A stretch of 52,888 nt of DNA, from positions 1-52,888 of the forward strand of contig JACWDQ010000007.1 of the NCBI GenBank assembly GCA_014654035.1, read 5' to 3'. The stretch is from Pelagibacterales bacterium SAG-MED19. Lineage in GTDB: Bacteria; Pseudomonadota; Alphaproteobacteria; Pelagibacterales; Pelagibacteraceae. Positions 26,896-36,322 of this stretch are shown in pieces. The notes beneath the pieces were generated by a model, which saw nothing but the letters and a program-made list of their open reading frames with translations, searched no databases and had not been told where the DNA came from. Position numbers and translations under genes: made by a program. The number at the start of each line of letters is the position of its first letter. Within the stretch, counting starts at the first letter, position 1.

Positions 26896-27999
26896 TTAAA
26901 GAACATAAGGTTCTGGTCTTGCTTCTTTGCCCAAAACTCTTTCAACAGCCATATTAGAAATATCAATCGATTGATATGCACCTGTGGTAATTAACTCAGT
27001 CAAAGCTCTACCAATTCCTGGTGCTTGCATCAAGCCTCTGCCTGTAAAACCTGTGGCCAAATAAACATTTTCAAATTTAGGATGTTTTCCAACTACCGCA
27101 TTATTATCAAGTCTATTACAATCATAATAACCCGCCCATCCTCCAGTTAACTTTAGTTCTTCCATCGCTGGTATTCTTTGGGCTAATGCAGGCCAAACAA
27201 GCTCTTCAAAATCATCCCAAGCTGGTTCTAAATCTTTTGCATCAAAAACAGATTTTGGTGATCCTGCTAAATATTCTTTCCCTTCTGGTCTCCAGTAAAC
27301 TCCAGTTGTAAGATCCCCTGTTAACGGCATTTCAGGAATATGTTTGGGGCATTTGACTCTAAATACAGTATGCTTTTGTGGTTCAACTGGAATATCTTCT
27401 AATAGTTCTTTTGTCCAGCATCCAGCAGCAGAAATAATCGTTTTAGCTTTTATTTCTGATAAAGATTTAACTTCTCCTTTTACAAATACAGCACCGAGCT
27501 CCATCGCTTTACTTTTTAATGCGCCATGAAACATAAATGGATCAATCCATCCCTCACTTTGATTGTCAGTAAAAGTTGCAGTTTCTATTCCCTCACTATT
27601 TATATATGGAAAAAATTTTCTTAGTTCTGATCCTTTAATATTTTTTGTGCCCGCTTCACAAGCTTTATGGTTTTCTAAAGCTTTGTATTGTTCTTCTGCA
27701 TGTTCAGGCCCAAACATTAATAGATAACCATTAGTTACCATACTAGCTGTTGGTTTAGGATTTTTTTCTGTTTTTAATAATTCTGGTATTTGAAAAATAA
27801 ATTCTCTAGCAAATTTTCCAAGTAAGATATTTTCTGTTTGAAAAAATTGTCTTCTAAATCCTCCAAGCGATAAAGGGAAAGAAGCTGTTTTGTATGTTGG
27901 GTCTCTCTCAATAACTTTTACTTTTCTGCCTTCTTTAGAAAGGAAATAAGCGGTTGCTGTACCAATAATTCCACCACCAACTATAACAACATCGTCCAT
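26896..27999 (-). CDS. FAD-dependent amine oxidoreductase (DAO/FOXRED1-like)
   Basis: The 367-residue flavoprotein opens with VVIVGGGIIGTATAYFLSKE, a dinucleotide-binding fold, and ends with NVYLATGFTGRGLMQAPGIG, the typical DAO superfamily C-terminus (family: GhsG-G---ap--G). SLGGFRRQFFQTENILLG resembles the S-GGiR-QFs--eNi-l segment of FOXRED1 and related sarcosine/dimethylglycine-type oxidases. It probably oxidises an N-methyl or D-amino acid; sarcosine is an appealing candidate because creatinase is encoded 10 kb away and the glycine cleavage system nearby, but this is inference. It begins 1 bp after tspO, so the two are co-transcribed. Confidence 0.82.
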   Translation of the reverse strand: MDDVVIVGGGIIGTATAYFLSKEGRKVKVIERDPTYKTASFPLSLGGFRRQFFQTENILLGKFAREFIFQIPELLKTEKNPKPTASMVTNGYLLMFGPEHAEEQYKALENHKACEAGTKNIKGSELRKFFPYINSEGIETATFTDNQSEGWIDPFMFHGALKSKAMELGAVFVKGEVKSLSEIKAKTIISAAGCWTKELLEDIPVEPQKHTVFRVKCPKHIPEMPLTGDLTTGVYWRPEGKEYLAGSPKSVFDAKDLEPAWDDFEELVWPALAQRIPAMEELKLTGGWAGYYDCNRLDNNAVVGKHPKFENVYLATGFTGRGLMQAPGIGRALTELITTGAYQSIDISNMAVERVLGKEARPEPYVL

Positions 28000-28000
28000 A

Positions 28001-28483
28001 TTAATTTAAAGTATATAAGTTAAAATTTAGGAATAGTGCATAGCAACTCCAAAGTAAATAGGGAATCATTAAGTATGAACTTACATAATTGACACGTTTG
28101 AATCTTAGAATAAGAATAATTATCAAAATAATTAGAATCATTAATACAATTAAAGCTAATAAGATTTGGTGAAGACCAAAAAAAACTATACTCCAAGTTG
28201 TATTGAAAATTATGTGAATAAAATAAATATAAATTGTATTCATCTCTCTATTTTTACTATGCCAATAAAACCAAATTGCTAATGTCATCATTAAATATAG
28301 TGTTGTCCAAACTGGAGCAAAAATCCAATCTGGTGGATTATAATTTGACTTTACAAGCTCTGAATACCATGGTTCTTTAAAACTTATTGTCACCATTCCC
28401 CCAATAAATGATGCAGAATATGTAATTATGAAAAATATGAAAAATGATATAAATTTATTTTTTAACATTTTAGTATTATACAT
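28001..28483 (-). CDS. tspO: TspO/MBR family membrane protein
   Basis: TspO proteins are five-helix membrane proteins that bind porphyrins and related molecules; in Rhodobacter TspO modulates photopigment gene expression. The 160-residue product has five predicted helices and the signature KSNYNPPDWIFAPVWTTLY (family: kP-w-PP-w-FgpvWt-LY) at residues ~44-62, plus NTTWSIVFFGLHQ (family: N--Ws-lFF). YNPP replaces the commoner W-PP. A second ATG at 28468 is possible. It is divergent from the SDR gene with only 9 bp between them, and a TspO gene beside a Cfa/SDR/DUF3833 set recalls light- and singlet-oxygen-linked clusters in other marine proteobacteria. Confidence 0.88.
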   Translation of the reverse strand: MYNTKMLKNKFISFFIFFIITYSASFIGGMVTISFKEPWYSELVKSNYNPPDWIFAPVWTTLYLMMTLAIWFYWHSKNREMNTIYIYFIHIIFNTTWSIVFFGLHQILLALIVLMILIILIIILILRFKRVNYVSSYLMIPYLLWSCYALFLNFNLYTLN

Positions 28484-28492
28484 CTTTATAGA

Positions 28493-29251
28493 ATGAATAA
28501 AAAAACTATTTGGATTACTGGTGGAAGTAGCGGTATAGGTAAAGCTGTAGCAATTAAATTTGCTAATGAAGGATGGAATGTAGCAATATCTGCTAGAAGA
28601 AAAGATCTCCTTAATGAAATTTCGGATAAGAATGAAAATATAGAAGGGTTTCCACTTGATGTAACTGATAAATCTAAGTGTAATGAAGTTTTTGAGGAAA
28701 TAAAAAAAAAATTTAAAGATATAGATATTTGTTTTTTTTCATCAGGAACTTGGAATCCATCCAAAGAAAAAAATATTGATGTTGAATCAATTGAATATGT
28801 ATTTAAGATTAACTTTTTTGGAACATTAAATTGCATTAAAGCAGTAGAAGATTATTTTAAAAATAAAAAAAATGGTAAAATATCTATAGTATCATCTATA
28901 GCTGGTTATAGAGGTTTACCTAATTCAACTGGTTATGGTCCTTCAAAATCAGCACTAAACAATTTAGCTGAAACTTTGTATTTTGATTTTAATAGGTTCA
29001 ATGTTCGTGTATGTTTGATTTCTCCAGGTTTTATAAAAACTCCCTTAACTGATAGAAATAATTTTAAGATGCCTTTTTTGAAATCACCAGAATTTGCAGC
29101 TGAGAAAATTTACGACGGATTGGTTAATAAAAATGTTTTTGAGATTCATTTTCCAAAATCCTTAACTTTAATATTAAAAATATTTAGTTTTTTACCAAAC
29201 AAAATTTATTTTGGTTTAGTTGGTAAAATGACTAAATATCAAAAAAAATAA
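28493..29251 (+). CDS. Short-chain dehydrogenase/reductase
   Basis: This is a 252-residue NAD(P)-dependent oxidoreductase of unknown substrate. It shows the classical SDR fold: TGGSSGIGKAVA (residues ~9-20, cofactor loop), the SSIAGYRGLPNSTGYGPSKSA stretch in which the catalytic Ser, Tyr and Lys appear as S-x12-Y-x3-K, and SPGFIKTPLT after it. The C-terminal tail has a hydrophobic stretch (LILKIFSFLPNKIYFGL) that may touch the membrane, suggesting a lipid-like substrate. It faces away from tspO and runs toward the DUF3833/Cfa genes; SDR genes recur with these partners elsewhere. Confidence 0.87.
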   Translation: MNKKTIWITGGSSGIGKAVAIKFANEGWNVAISARRKDLLNEISDKNENIEGFPLDVTDKSKCNEVFEEIKKKFKDIDICFFSSGTWNPSKEKNIDVESIEYVFKINFFGTLNCIKAVEDYFKNKKNGKISIVSSIAGYRGLPNSTGYGPSKSALNNLAETLYFDFNRFNVRVCLISPGFIKTPLTDRNNFKMPFLKSPEFAAEKIYDGLVNKNVFEIHFPKSLTLILKIFSFLPNKIYFGLVGKMTKYQKK

Positions 29252-29336
29252 ATAAAATATAATTTTCCACGAATAATAACTAGTCTCAAACTTTTTTTTA
29301 GAATGTTTATTATTAACTTTTATGATTTAAGTTAAA

Positions 29337-29885
29337 TTAGTCTTTAACAAAAACAACTGTCAGTTCTGCAACTTTAAAACCAAACTTAGTCATAGTCGCT
29401 CTATTTATTGCAACACGATCATCTTGCTTGAATATCCAATCATCAAAAGTAATTTTCATTTCTTTACCTTTAACAGGAACTAAAAGAACATATTCAAACT
29501 TAAATGCTGGTCCATATGAATAACCTTTTGCTTTTCCTACAACATCCCCTGCAGTACCTTCATAGTTATTTTCATCAATTTTAGTTATTTGCCATTGTCT
29601 AGTTTGAATTTCACCATCATCCCAATTAAATTTTTCATCTAATATCAATTGTTTTCCATCCCATTTTCCATTTAAATCAGCAGAAAATTGTCTTGTAACT
29701 TTTCCAGATCTATTTTGAAGAACGCCCCAGGCTTTAACATTTCCTGACAAATATTCTTCAATAATCAATCTTGGTTCTTTGTCTTTAAAATCTATTGGGT
29801 TCATAGCACTATTATTAGAACAACTTGTAATTAAAATTAGAGAAATTATCAATAAAATTGATTTAAATAATTTTTTGTCGCGCAT
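29337..29885 (-). CDS. DUF3833 family lipoprotein
   Basis: The 182-residue product has a lipoprotein signal: a basic start, a hydrophobic stretch LLIISLILITS and a lipobox ending ITSC (Cys22), so it is probably anchored to the inner or outer membrane. The mature part (FKDKEPRLIIEEYLSGNVKAW, then DDGEIQTRQWQI, GYSYGPAFKFEY and DRVAINRATMTKFG) is characteristic of DUF3833, a lipocalin-like family of unknown role that accompanies cyclopropane fatty acid synthase and DUF1365 genes. It is last in the leftward run from gcvT, 9 bp after the Cfa gene. A role in handling modified lipids is a contextual guess. Confidence 0.85.
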   Translation of the reverse strand: MRDKKLFKSILLIISLILITSCSNNSAMNPIDFKDKEPRLIIEEYLSGNVKAWGVLQNRSGKVTRQFSADLNGKWDGKQLILDEKFNWDDGEIQTRQWQITKIDENNYEGTAGDVVGKAKGYSYGPAFKFEYVLLVPVKGKEMKITFDDWIFKQDDRVAINRATMTKFGFKVAELTVVFVKD

Positions 29886-29894
29886 AGTTTTTCC

Positions 29895-31073
29895 TTATTT
29901 GTTTTGAATTGAAAATTGTATCAAATCAATATTTTTTGATTTAAAGCCAGCCTCACAATAGCATAAATAAAATTCCCACATTCTTTTAAATGTTAAATCA
30001 AATCCTTGGTGCTTTATTTGATCCCATTTCTTATTAAACTCATCTCTCCATATTGATAATGTGTTTGAATAATGATCAGCGTAAGATTCGTAAGATTTAA
30101 TAGTTAAGCCATTATCTGAGATATATTTGTTTATACTATTTTTGTTTGGAAGAAATCCACCAGGAAAAATATATTTTTGAATAAAATCTTCTTTGTTTTT
30201 ATATCTATCAAATAAAGCATCATCAATAGTTATAGCTTGAATGGCAGCTCTACCATTATTTGATAAGTTATTTTTTATAGTCTTGAAATAACTTTCTAAA
30301 TAATTTTGACCTACAGCTTCAATCATTTCAATTGATGCTATAGAATTATATTTATCTTTTAAATCTCTATAATCTTTAATTTCAATATTAACTTTTTCAT
30401 TTAAACCACATCTATGTATTCTTTCTTTAGCGTACTCAAATTGCTTTTTAGAAATTGTAATACAATCAAGTTTTACATCATATTTTTTTCCTAAATATTC
30501 TGCAAATCCTCCCCAGCCACATCCTATTTCCAAAATTTTATCTCCATTTCTAGGTTTGATTAAGTCAATTAATTTTTGATATTTGTTGTTTTGAGCATCT
30601 GATAAATCTTTATTTTTTTCATCAAAGATTGCACTTGAATATGTTAATGTCTTGTCAAGCCAAAGTGAAAAAAATTCATTACCTAAATCATAGTGTTTAG
30701 CTATATTTTCTTTACTCCTGTTTTTTGTATTTTTTATAAATATATTTTTAAAAAAATTAATAAATGGCAAATCAAATAAACCAGAAAATTTGTGAACTTG
30801 TTTTATATTCCTAGCTGTTACTTCTATTAAATCTGATAAATTTTTAGTTTCAAATTCATTTCTCATATAACACTCTGCAAAGCCAACACTTCCTCCCTTA
30901 ATTAGATTAAAAGTGAAGTTCGGATTTTTTATTACAAGATTTGCTTTTAATTGATCGTTCGGATTACCAAATTTAAATAATTCTCCATTGTGATGGATGA
31001 CTTCTAAATATCCAAACTCAATTTTTTTTAAAGTGTTGAAAACAATTTTGTCTGAAATTTTAAATAAATTCAT
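29895..31073 (-). CDS. Cyclopropane-fatty-acyl-phospholipid synthase family methyltransferase
   Basis: The enzyme uses SAM to methylate unsaturated acyl chains of membrane phospholipids. The 392-residue product has the Cfa landmarks: KHYDLGNEFFSLWLDKTLTY (~residues 124-143), the SAM-binding ILEIGCGWGGFAEYLG (~181-196), ISKKQFEYA, SIEMIEAVGQ (family: S-eM-EHvG) and FPGGFLPN (family: iFPgg-lPs). Homologues beside a flavoprotein and DUF1365 in alphaproteobacteria have been tied to methylated or furan fatty acids, so the product need not be a cyclopropane ring. The stop of DUF1365 overlaps its start, and it is in the same leftward run as the glycine cleavage genes. Confidence 0.9.
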   Translation of the reverse strand: MNLFKISDKIVFNTLKKIEFGYLEVIHHNGELFKFGNPNDQLKANLVIKNPNFTFNLIKGGSVGFAECYMRNEFETKNLSDLIEVTARNIKQVHKFSGLFDLPFINFFKNIFIKNTKNRSKENIAKHYDLGNEFFSLWLDKTLTYSSAIFDEKNKDLSDAQNNKYQKLIDLIKPRNGDKILEIGCGWGGFAEYLGKKYDVKLDCITISKKQFEYAKERIHRCGLNEKVNIEIKDYRDLKDKYNSIASIEMIEAVGQNYLESYFKTIKNNLSNNGRAAIQAITIDDALFDRYKNKEDFIQKYIFPGGFLPNKNSINKYISDNGLTIKSYESYADHYSNTLSIWRDEFNKKWDQIKHQGFDLTFKRMWEFYLCYCEAGFKSKNIDLIQFSIQNK

Positions 31074-31834
31074 TAACCTTCAAAAGTAATATTATTTTTA
31101 ATTTTTATCTTTTTTTTAATAAATTTAATTCCTTTTGCCCACAATTTAAACGCTTCAAAATGTATCGCTGAAATAATCTTAAAAGTCATAAGAGGGTGCT
31201 TAAAATATGACTTTATTAATTCTTTTGTATTAAAATCAACTCTTTGTCCATCTTGTGATGCATATAATATTTTTTCATCAGTTTGATATTGATCAATTAT
31301 TACAGAAATTTTTTCTCCTGGTTTTAAAAGTCTAAAAAAATATTTACAATTCATCTCAATAAAAGGTGAAACATGAAATTTTTTTGAGCAATTATGTTGA
31401 TAAAGTTTTTGATCATTATCAACCTTAAATATATAGGTGTGCTGTTCTCCAAATGTATTTTTTACCTCATATAAAATACATGCTAATTTTTCACTCTCAT
31501 CATAAATATAAAATACGCTTAGTGGATTAAATACATAACCAAAAATTCTTGGATAACATAATAATTTTATCTTCACATTTTCAGAATTAATATTGTTATC
31601 CTCTAAATTTTTTTTTACCCATGATACTAAAGATGACCCATCTCTATTACCGTGGTCTTTCTCGTAAAAACTTACTAGATTAAACTTATTATATGAAAAA
31701 AATTTTATTTTTTTACTCAAATCTTTTAACTCTGATAAATCAATTAAAAGTGAAAATACCTTATATTTAAAATAATGAATTTTAGGTTTAAATCTTTTAT
31801 GAATTACAGTTCCATTGTAAATTGAACTAGTCAT
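31073..31834 (-). CDS. DUF1365 family protein
   Basis: This 253-residue protein belongs to a family of unknown biochemistry found almost always between a flavin amine oxidase-like gene and a cyclopropane fatty acid synthase gene. Visible family marks are the start SIYNGTVIHKRFKPKIHYFKYKVF (family: G-V-H-R--P--h-F-y), LLCYPRIFGYVFNPLSVFY (family: l---p---gy-FnPvsfyy), GEQHTYIF and KKFHVSPFIEMN (family: K-fhVSPF--m). These resemble modules of polyketide or lipid-modifying proteins, but the catalytic role is unknown. It overlaps the flavoprotein gene by 8 bp and the Cfa gene by 1 bp, implying tight co-translation. Confidence 0.9.
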   Translation of the reverse strand: MTSSIYNGTVIHKRFKPKIHYFKYKVFSLLIDLSELKDLSKKIKFFSYNKFNLVSFYEKDHGNRDGSSLVSWVKKNLEDNNINSENVKIKLLCYPRIFGYVFNPLSVFYIYDESEKLACILYEVKNTFGEQHTYIFKVDNDQKLYQHNCSKKFHVSPFIEMNCKYFFRLLKPGEKISVIIDQYQTDEKILYASQDGQRVDFNTKELIKSYFKHPLMTFKIISAIHFEAFKLWAKGIKFIKKKIKIKNNITFEG

Positions 31835-33065
31835 TAAAATTTTTTAACATTTCTATTGATGATTTTATTCCATCTTCATGAAATCCATAACCAAAATAAC
31901 TACCACAAAAAAGTAAATCTTTTTTATTTTGTAATTTATTAAGCTCTGATTGAGCATCTAATGCTTTTTGATCATAATAAGGGTGGGTAAACTTTACTTT
32001 TTTTAGTACTTTTTTCTCATCAATCTTAAAATAAGGATTTAATGTTAAAAAAATATTTTCACCACACTTTAAGTTTTCTAGAAGATTAAGCCAGTATGTA
32101 ATTGAATTTTTTTCAAGATCTTTATTATCTATTGAGGAGTTCCAAGAAGACCAGGCTTTTTTATTTTTTGGCATTGTTCGTTGATCTGTATGAATATAAG
32201 CAACATTTTCTTTATAATTAAAATTTGATAAAATATCTTTTTCATCTTCAGTTGGATTTTCAATTAATTTAAGAGCTTCATCAGCATGAGTTGCTAATAC
32301 TACTTTATCATAATCAAAACACTCATTGTCTCCGCCATAATAAAGGTCAATACCTGATGATTTTCTCTTAATTTTCGTAACTTTATAATTTTTATAATGT
32401 TCTCCACTTATTTGTGAAATAATTTTATTAACATAACTTCTGCTTCTATTTGATACAGTGTACCATTGAGGTCTATTTTTTAATTTAAACAATCCATGAT
32501 TTTGAAAAAATTTTAAAAAAAAACCTATAGGCATCTTACTTGCTTCGTAAGGTGGCATGGACCAAATTGCTGATACCATTGGTATTATATGATAATCTAT
32601 AAATGTTTTAGATAACTTATTAATTTTTAAATATTCACCTAAAGTTATTTTATCTTTTGAAATATAGATTTGATCACTTTTTTTATAAAATTTAATAATA
32701 TCAAAAAACATTTTTAAGAATTCGAAATTAAATAAATTTGATTTATTTGAGAAGATTCCTCCTAGCCCTTTTCCACAATATTCAAAATTTGTATTGTCTA
32801 CTGAAACTGAAAAGGACATATTGCTTTTTTCAATTTCAATATCGTTTTCCTGAAAAAAATTTATTAGATTTGGATAAGTTTGAAAGTTAAAAACAATAAA
32901 ACCAATATCAATGGAAACTTTTTTTCCGTTCAAAAGTAAATCAACTGTATAAGAATGACCTCCAAAATGATCTTCTCTTTCAAAAAGATCTACATTATGT
33001 TTCTTGGATAAATAATATGCTGCACTTAATCCTGAAATACCTGAGCCAACAACAGCAATTTTCAT
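31827..33065 (-). CDS. FAD-dependent amine oxidase-like protein of the lipid cluster
   Basis: The 412-residue flavoprotein opens with KIAVVGSGISGLSAAYYLSK (FAD-binding fold), followed by FEREDHFGGHSYTVD, which resembles the protoporphyrinogen oxidase/phytoene desaturase superfamily. The VLATHADEALKLI and AWSSWNSSID segments are typical of the predicted NAD/FAD-binding COG2907-like group that neighbours DUF1365 and Cfa. In Rhodobacter a related set of genes is involved in converting methylated unsaturated fatty acids to furan fatty acids. That link is recalled knowledge, not proof for this protein. It begins 6 bp after gcvP, with no visible terminator between. Confidence 0.87.
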   Translation of the reverse strand: MKIAVVGSGISGLSAAYYLSKKHNVDLFEREDHFGGHSYTVDLLLNGKKVSIDIGFIVFNFQTYPNLINFFQENDIEIEKSNMSFSVSVDNTNFEYCGKGLGGIFSNKSNLFNFEFLKMFFDIIKFYKKSDQIYISKDKITLGEYLKINKLSKTFIDYHIIPMVSAIWSMPPYEASKMPIGFFLKFFQNHGLFKLKNRPQWYTVSNRSRSYVNKIISQISGEHYKNYKVTKIKRKSSGIDLYYGGDNECFDYDKVVLATHADEALKLIENPTEDEKDILSNFNYKENVAYIHTDQRTMPKNKKAWSSWNSSIDNKDLEKNSITYWLNLLENLKCGENIFLTLNPYFKIDEKKVLKKVKFTHPYYDQKALDAQSELNKLQNKKDLLFCGSYFGYGFHEDGIKSSIEMLKNFND

Positions 33066-33071
33066 TAAAGG

Positions 33072-35942
33072 TTATGCTGCATCTTCTTTAAACTCATCCA
33101 TACTTGGGCAGGTACAAAAAATATTTTTATCTCCATACACATTATCTACTCTTGCAACTGGAGGCCAAAATTTGTTTGCTTTTAAAAATTTCGCTGGATA
33201 TGCGGCTTGTTCTCTAGAGTATTTGTGTTCCCATTTATCTGTAGCTAGTTCCATATCAGTATGTGGTGCATTTTTAATTGGGTTATCAACTTTATCAAAT
33301 TTGCCTGACTCGATCATATTTATTTCTGATTTAATGCTAATCAAAGTGTCACAAAATCTATCCAATTCAGGTAAGCTCTCACTTTCAGTTGGCTCAATCA
33401 TCATTGTACCAGCAACTGGCCATGACATTGTTGGTGCATGAAATCCATAATCTATTAATCTTTTAGCTATATCTTCTTCAGTAATCCCTATTTCACTTTT
33501 AATAGATCGTATATCAATTATACATTCATGAGCTACATTTCCATTTGAGCCTTTATAAAGAATTGGATAATGATCTTTCAGTCTATGAGCTATATAATTT
33601 GCATTTAATATTGCAACTTGAGTAGCTAATTTTAAACCTTGAGAACCCATCATTTTAATATACATCCAAGAAATTGATAAAATACTTGAGCTTCCCCAAG
33701 GTGCTGCTGAAACTGCTCCTATTCCTGTAGAAGGTCCACAATCTTTAACAACAGGATGATTAGGCAGATAAACTTGTAAATGTTTTTTACATGCTATTGG
33801 TCCCATTCCAGGTCCCCCTCCACCATGTGGAATACAGAATGTTTTATGTAAATTTATATGACAAACATCTGGACCAAAATTTCCAGGTCTTGCTATACCA
33901 ACAAGTGCATTTAAATTTGCACCATCCATATAAACTTGACCACCATGTTTATGTATTAATTCACATATGTCTGTAATTTTTTCTTCAAATACACCGTGAG
34001 TGGATGGGTATGTGACCATTAATGCTCCAAGGTTATCAGAATGAATTTCTGCTTTTTTCTTTAAATCCTCAAAATCAACATTTCCTTCTTTATCACAATT
34101 TACAACGACAACTTTCATTCCCACCATTTGTGCACTTGCTGGATTTGTTCCATGTGCTGAGCTTGGTATTAAACATATATTTCTGTTTTGATCCCCTCTA
34201 TCTAAATGATATTTTCTAATTACCATTAGCCCTGCATATTCACCTTGGGCACCTGCATTTGGCTGAAGTGAAACTCCGGAAAAACCAGTAATTGATCTTA
34301 GCCAATTTTTAAGATCAGTAAACATTGCTCTATATCCTTCCATCTGCTCAATAGGCACAAACGGATGAGGCTCAGCTAATTCTCTCCATGAAATAGGTAT
34401 CATTTCCGCAGTAGCATTTAATTTCATAGTACATGAACCAAGTGCAATCATAGTTCTGTTAAGAGCTATATCTTTATCTTCTAACTTTTTAAGATATCTA
34501 AGCATTTCTGTCTCAGAATGATATGAGTTAAAAACAGGGTGTTCTAAATATTTTGAAGCTCTTAATAAATTTTTTGGGAGATTAGGTAAACTTACTGTAG
34601 GATCTTCTTTTTTAATTGATTCTGCTGCATTAAAAATTTTTAAAAGTTGATTTGCTCTATAAACATTTTTCTTTTCGTCAAAAGAAACTGCTAGCATTTC
34701 AGAATTTACTTTTCTGATATTTACTTTTTGATCTAAAGCATTTTTATAAATTTGATCAGTTTTGTCTTTAGTAACTATTGTGACTGTATCAAAGAAATGA
34801 TCAGAATAAATCTCGTATCCTGATTGTTTTAATTTATCTGCAAAGTTTTTTGCTAATTGAGAGACTCTTTCTGCAATTGTTCGAATGCCTTCTGGGCCAT
34901 GATAAACAGCATATGCTGCTGACACAATTGCTAACAAAGCTTGGGCAGTACAAATATTACTTGTTGCTTTATCTCTTCTTATATGTTGTTCCCTAGTTTG
35001 TAATGATAATCTATATGCTTTATTTCCATGTCTATCAACAGAGACACCTACGATTCTTCCTGGCATAGATCTTTTAAATTCATCTTTGGTTGCAAAGAAA
35101 GCTGCATGAGGGCCACCATAACCCATTGGAATTCCAAATCTTTGAGAGCTTCCTATGGCTATATCTGCTCCTAGTTCCCTTGGAGTTTTTAACTTAGCTA
35201 ATGCTAATAAATCACAAGCTAATATTGCTTTACCATTTCTTTTATGTATTTTACTTATAGGTTCGCTAGGATCTTTTATGTCCCCCAAAGTTCCTGGATA
35301 TTGCAGTATACCACAAACCAAATCTTCTTTTAATTGATTCAGCACTTTATCTTCATCACCAACAAGTACTTTTAATCCCATTGGTTCAGCTCTTGTTCGA
35401 ATTACATCAATCGTTTGTGGATGACAATTTTCTGAGATAAAAACTAAATTACTATCCTTTTTATTTAATCTATGACTTAATCCCATAGCTTCTGCAGCAG
35501 CTGTTCCTTCATCTAATAAAGATGCATTTGCAATATCCATTCCTGTAAAATCAACAATCATTTGTTGGAAATTTAGTAACATTTCTAGTCTTCCTTGAGC
35601 TACTTCTGGCTGATATGGAGTGTAAGAAGTATACCAACCTGGATTTTCTAAAATATTTCGTAGAATTACATATGGCGTGTAAGTGCCATAATAACCCATT
35701 CCTATAAAGTTTGAGTAAACATGATTTTTTTTTGAGATTGCTTTTAATTTTCTTAAAGCTTCATATTCTGAATTAGATTCACCAATATTCAATTCATCTT
35801 TTAATTGTATCTTTTCTGGAACTGTGCTTTTAATCAAATCTTCTAAAGATTTATAATTAAGTTTCTTAAGCATTTTGTTTTGATCTTCATCTGAAGGTCC
35901 AATATGTCTTTTTAAAAAATCTTTTTGGGAATTATGTAACAT
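33072..35942 (-). CDS. gcvP: Glycine dehydrogenase (decarboxylating), P-protein
   Basis: P-protein decarboxylates glycine and passes the aminomethyl group to the lipoyl arm of GcvH. The 956-residue product is the single-chain homodimeric type, with the two halves seen in the N-terminal FLKRHIGPSDEDQ start and the C-terminal catalytic half. The PLP-binding lysine lies in NLHKTFCIPHGGGGPGMGPI (about Lys699). ALGSCTMKLNATAEM and PNAGAQGEYAGL are further family hallmarks. Its ATG shares one base with the gcvH stop codon region, and the run continues 6 bp later into the lipid genes. Expression is expected to respond to glycine through the riboswitch before gcvT. Confidence 0.96.
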   Translation of the reverse strand: MLHNSQKDFLKRHIGPSDEDQNKMLKKLNYKSLEDLIKSTVPEKIQLKDELNIGESNSEYEALRKLKAISKKNHVYSNFIGMGYYGTYTPYVILRNILENPGWYTSYTPYQPEVAQGRLEMLLNFQQMIVDFTGMDIANASLLDEGTAAAEAMGLSHRLNKKDSNLVFISENCHPQTIDVIRTRAEPMGLKVLVGDEDKVLNQLKEDLVCGILQYPGTLGDIKDPSEPISKIHKRNGKAILACDLLALAKLKTPRELGADIAIGSSQRFGIPMGYGGPHAAFFATKDEFKRSMPGRIVGVSVDRHGNKAYRLSLQTREQHIRRDKATSNICTAQALLAIVSAAYAVYHGPEGIRTIAERVSQLAKNFADKLKQSGYEIYSDHFFDTVTIVTKDKTDQIYKNALDQKVNIRKVNSEMLAVSFDEKKNVYRANQLLKIFNAAESIKKEDPTVSLPNLPKNLLRASKYLEHPVFNSYHSETEMLRYLKKLEDKDIALNRTMIALGSCTMKLNATAEMIPISWRELAEPHPFVPIEQMEGYRAMFTDLKNWLRSITGFSGVSLQPNAGAQGEYAGLMVIRKYHLDRGDQNRNICLIPSSAHGTNPASAQMVGMKVVVVNCDKEGNVDFEDLKKKAEIHSDNLGALMVTYPSTHGVFEEKITDICELIHKHGGQVYMDGANLNALVGIARPGNFGPDVCHINLHKTFCIPHGGGGPGMGPIACKKHLQVYLPNHPVVKDCGPSTGIGAVSAAPWGSSSILSISWMYIKMMGSQGLKLATQVAILNANYIAHRLKDHYPILYKGSNGNVAHECIIDIRSIKSEIGITEEDIAKRLIDYGFHAPTMSWPVAGTMMIEPTESESLPELDRFCDTLISIKSEINMIESGKFDKVDNPIKNAPHTDMELATDKWEHKYSREQAAYPAKFLKANKFWPPVARVDNVYGDKNIFCTCPSMDEFKEDAA

Positions 35943-36322
35943 TAACTAGCACTCTCCTTTGCAAATTTATCATATTCTTCTTTATTCATTAAGCTGTCTA
36001 ATTCAGCTTTGTCTTTCATTTTTAGTTTAAAAAACCATGCAGAACCCTCTGGATCTTCGTTAATTTTAGAAGGATCATCAACAATAGATTGATTTGTATC
36101 TACTACTTCACCACTGATTGGAGTGTATACGTCACTGGCAGCTTTTGTAGACTCAACAACTCCGGCTGTACCATCTTTTTCAACGCTAGCTCCTTTTTCA
36201 GGAAGTTCCGCAAATACAATATCTCCAAGCATTTCTGTTGCATGCTTTGTGATACCTATTGTAGCTATATCATCTTCTAAAGTAATCCATTCATGCTCTT
36301 TCGAAAATTTTACATCACTCAT
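35942..36322 (-). CDS. gcvH: Glycine cleavage system H protein
   Basis: H protein shuttles the aminomethyl intermediate between P- and T-proteins on a lipoyl group. The 126-residue product has KEHEWI (family: HEWv), [20 protein letters not shown] (family: GIt-yAq--lGdivfveLPe) and the lipoylation site [18 protein letters not shown] with Lys60 as the attachment residue. [15 protein letters not shown] is the usual C-terminal region (family: n--Py--gWl-ki). It overlaps gcvT by 4 bp and touches gcvP. Confidence 0.97.
   Translation of the reverse strand: MSDVKFSKEHEWITLEDDIATIGITKHATEMLGDIVFAELPEKGASVEKDGTAGVVESTKAASDVYTPISGEVVDTNQSIVDDPSKINEDPEGSAWFFKLKMKDKAELDSLMNKEEYDKFAKESAS

Noticed and set aside
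28486..28836. 116-codon frame antisense to the SDR gene
   Set aside because: The SDR gene carries all catalytic motifs; the opposing frame has none.
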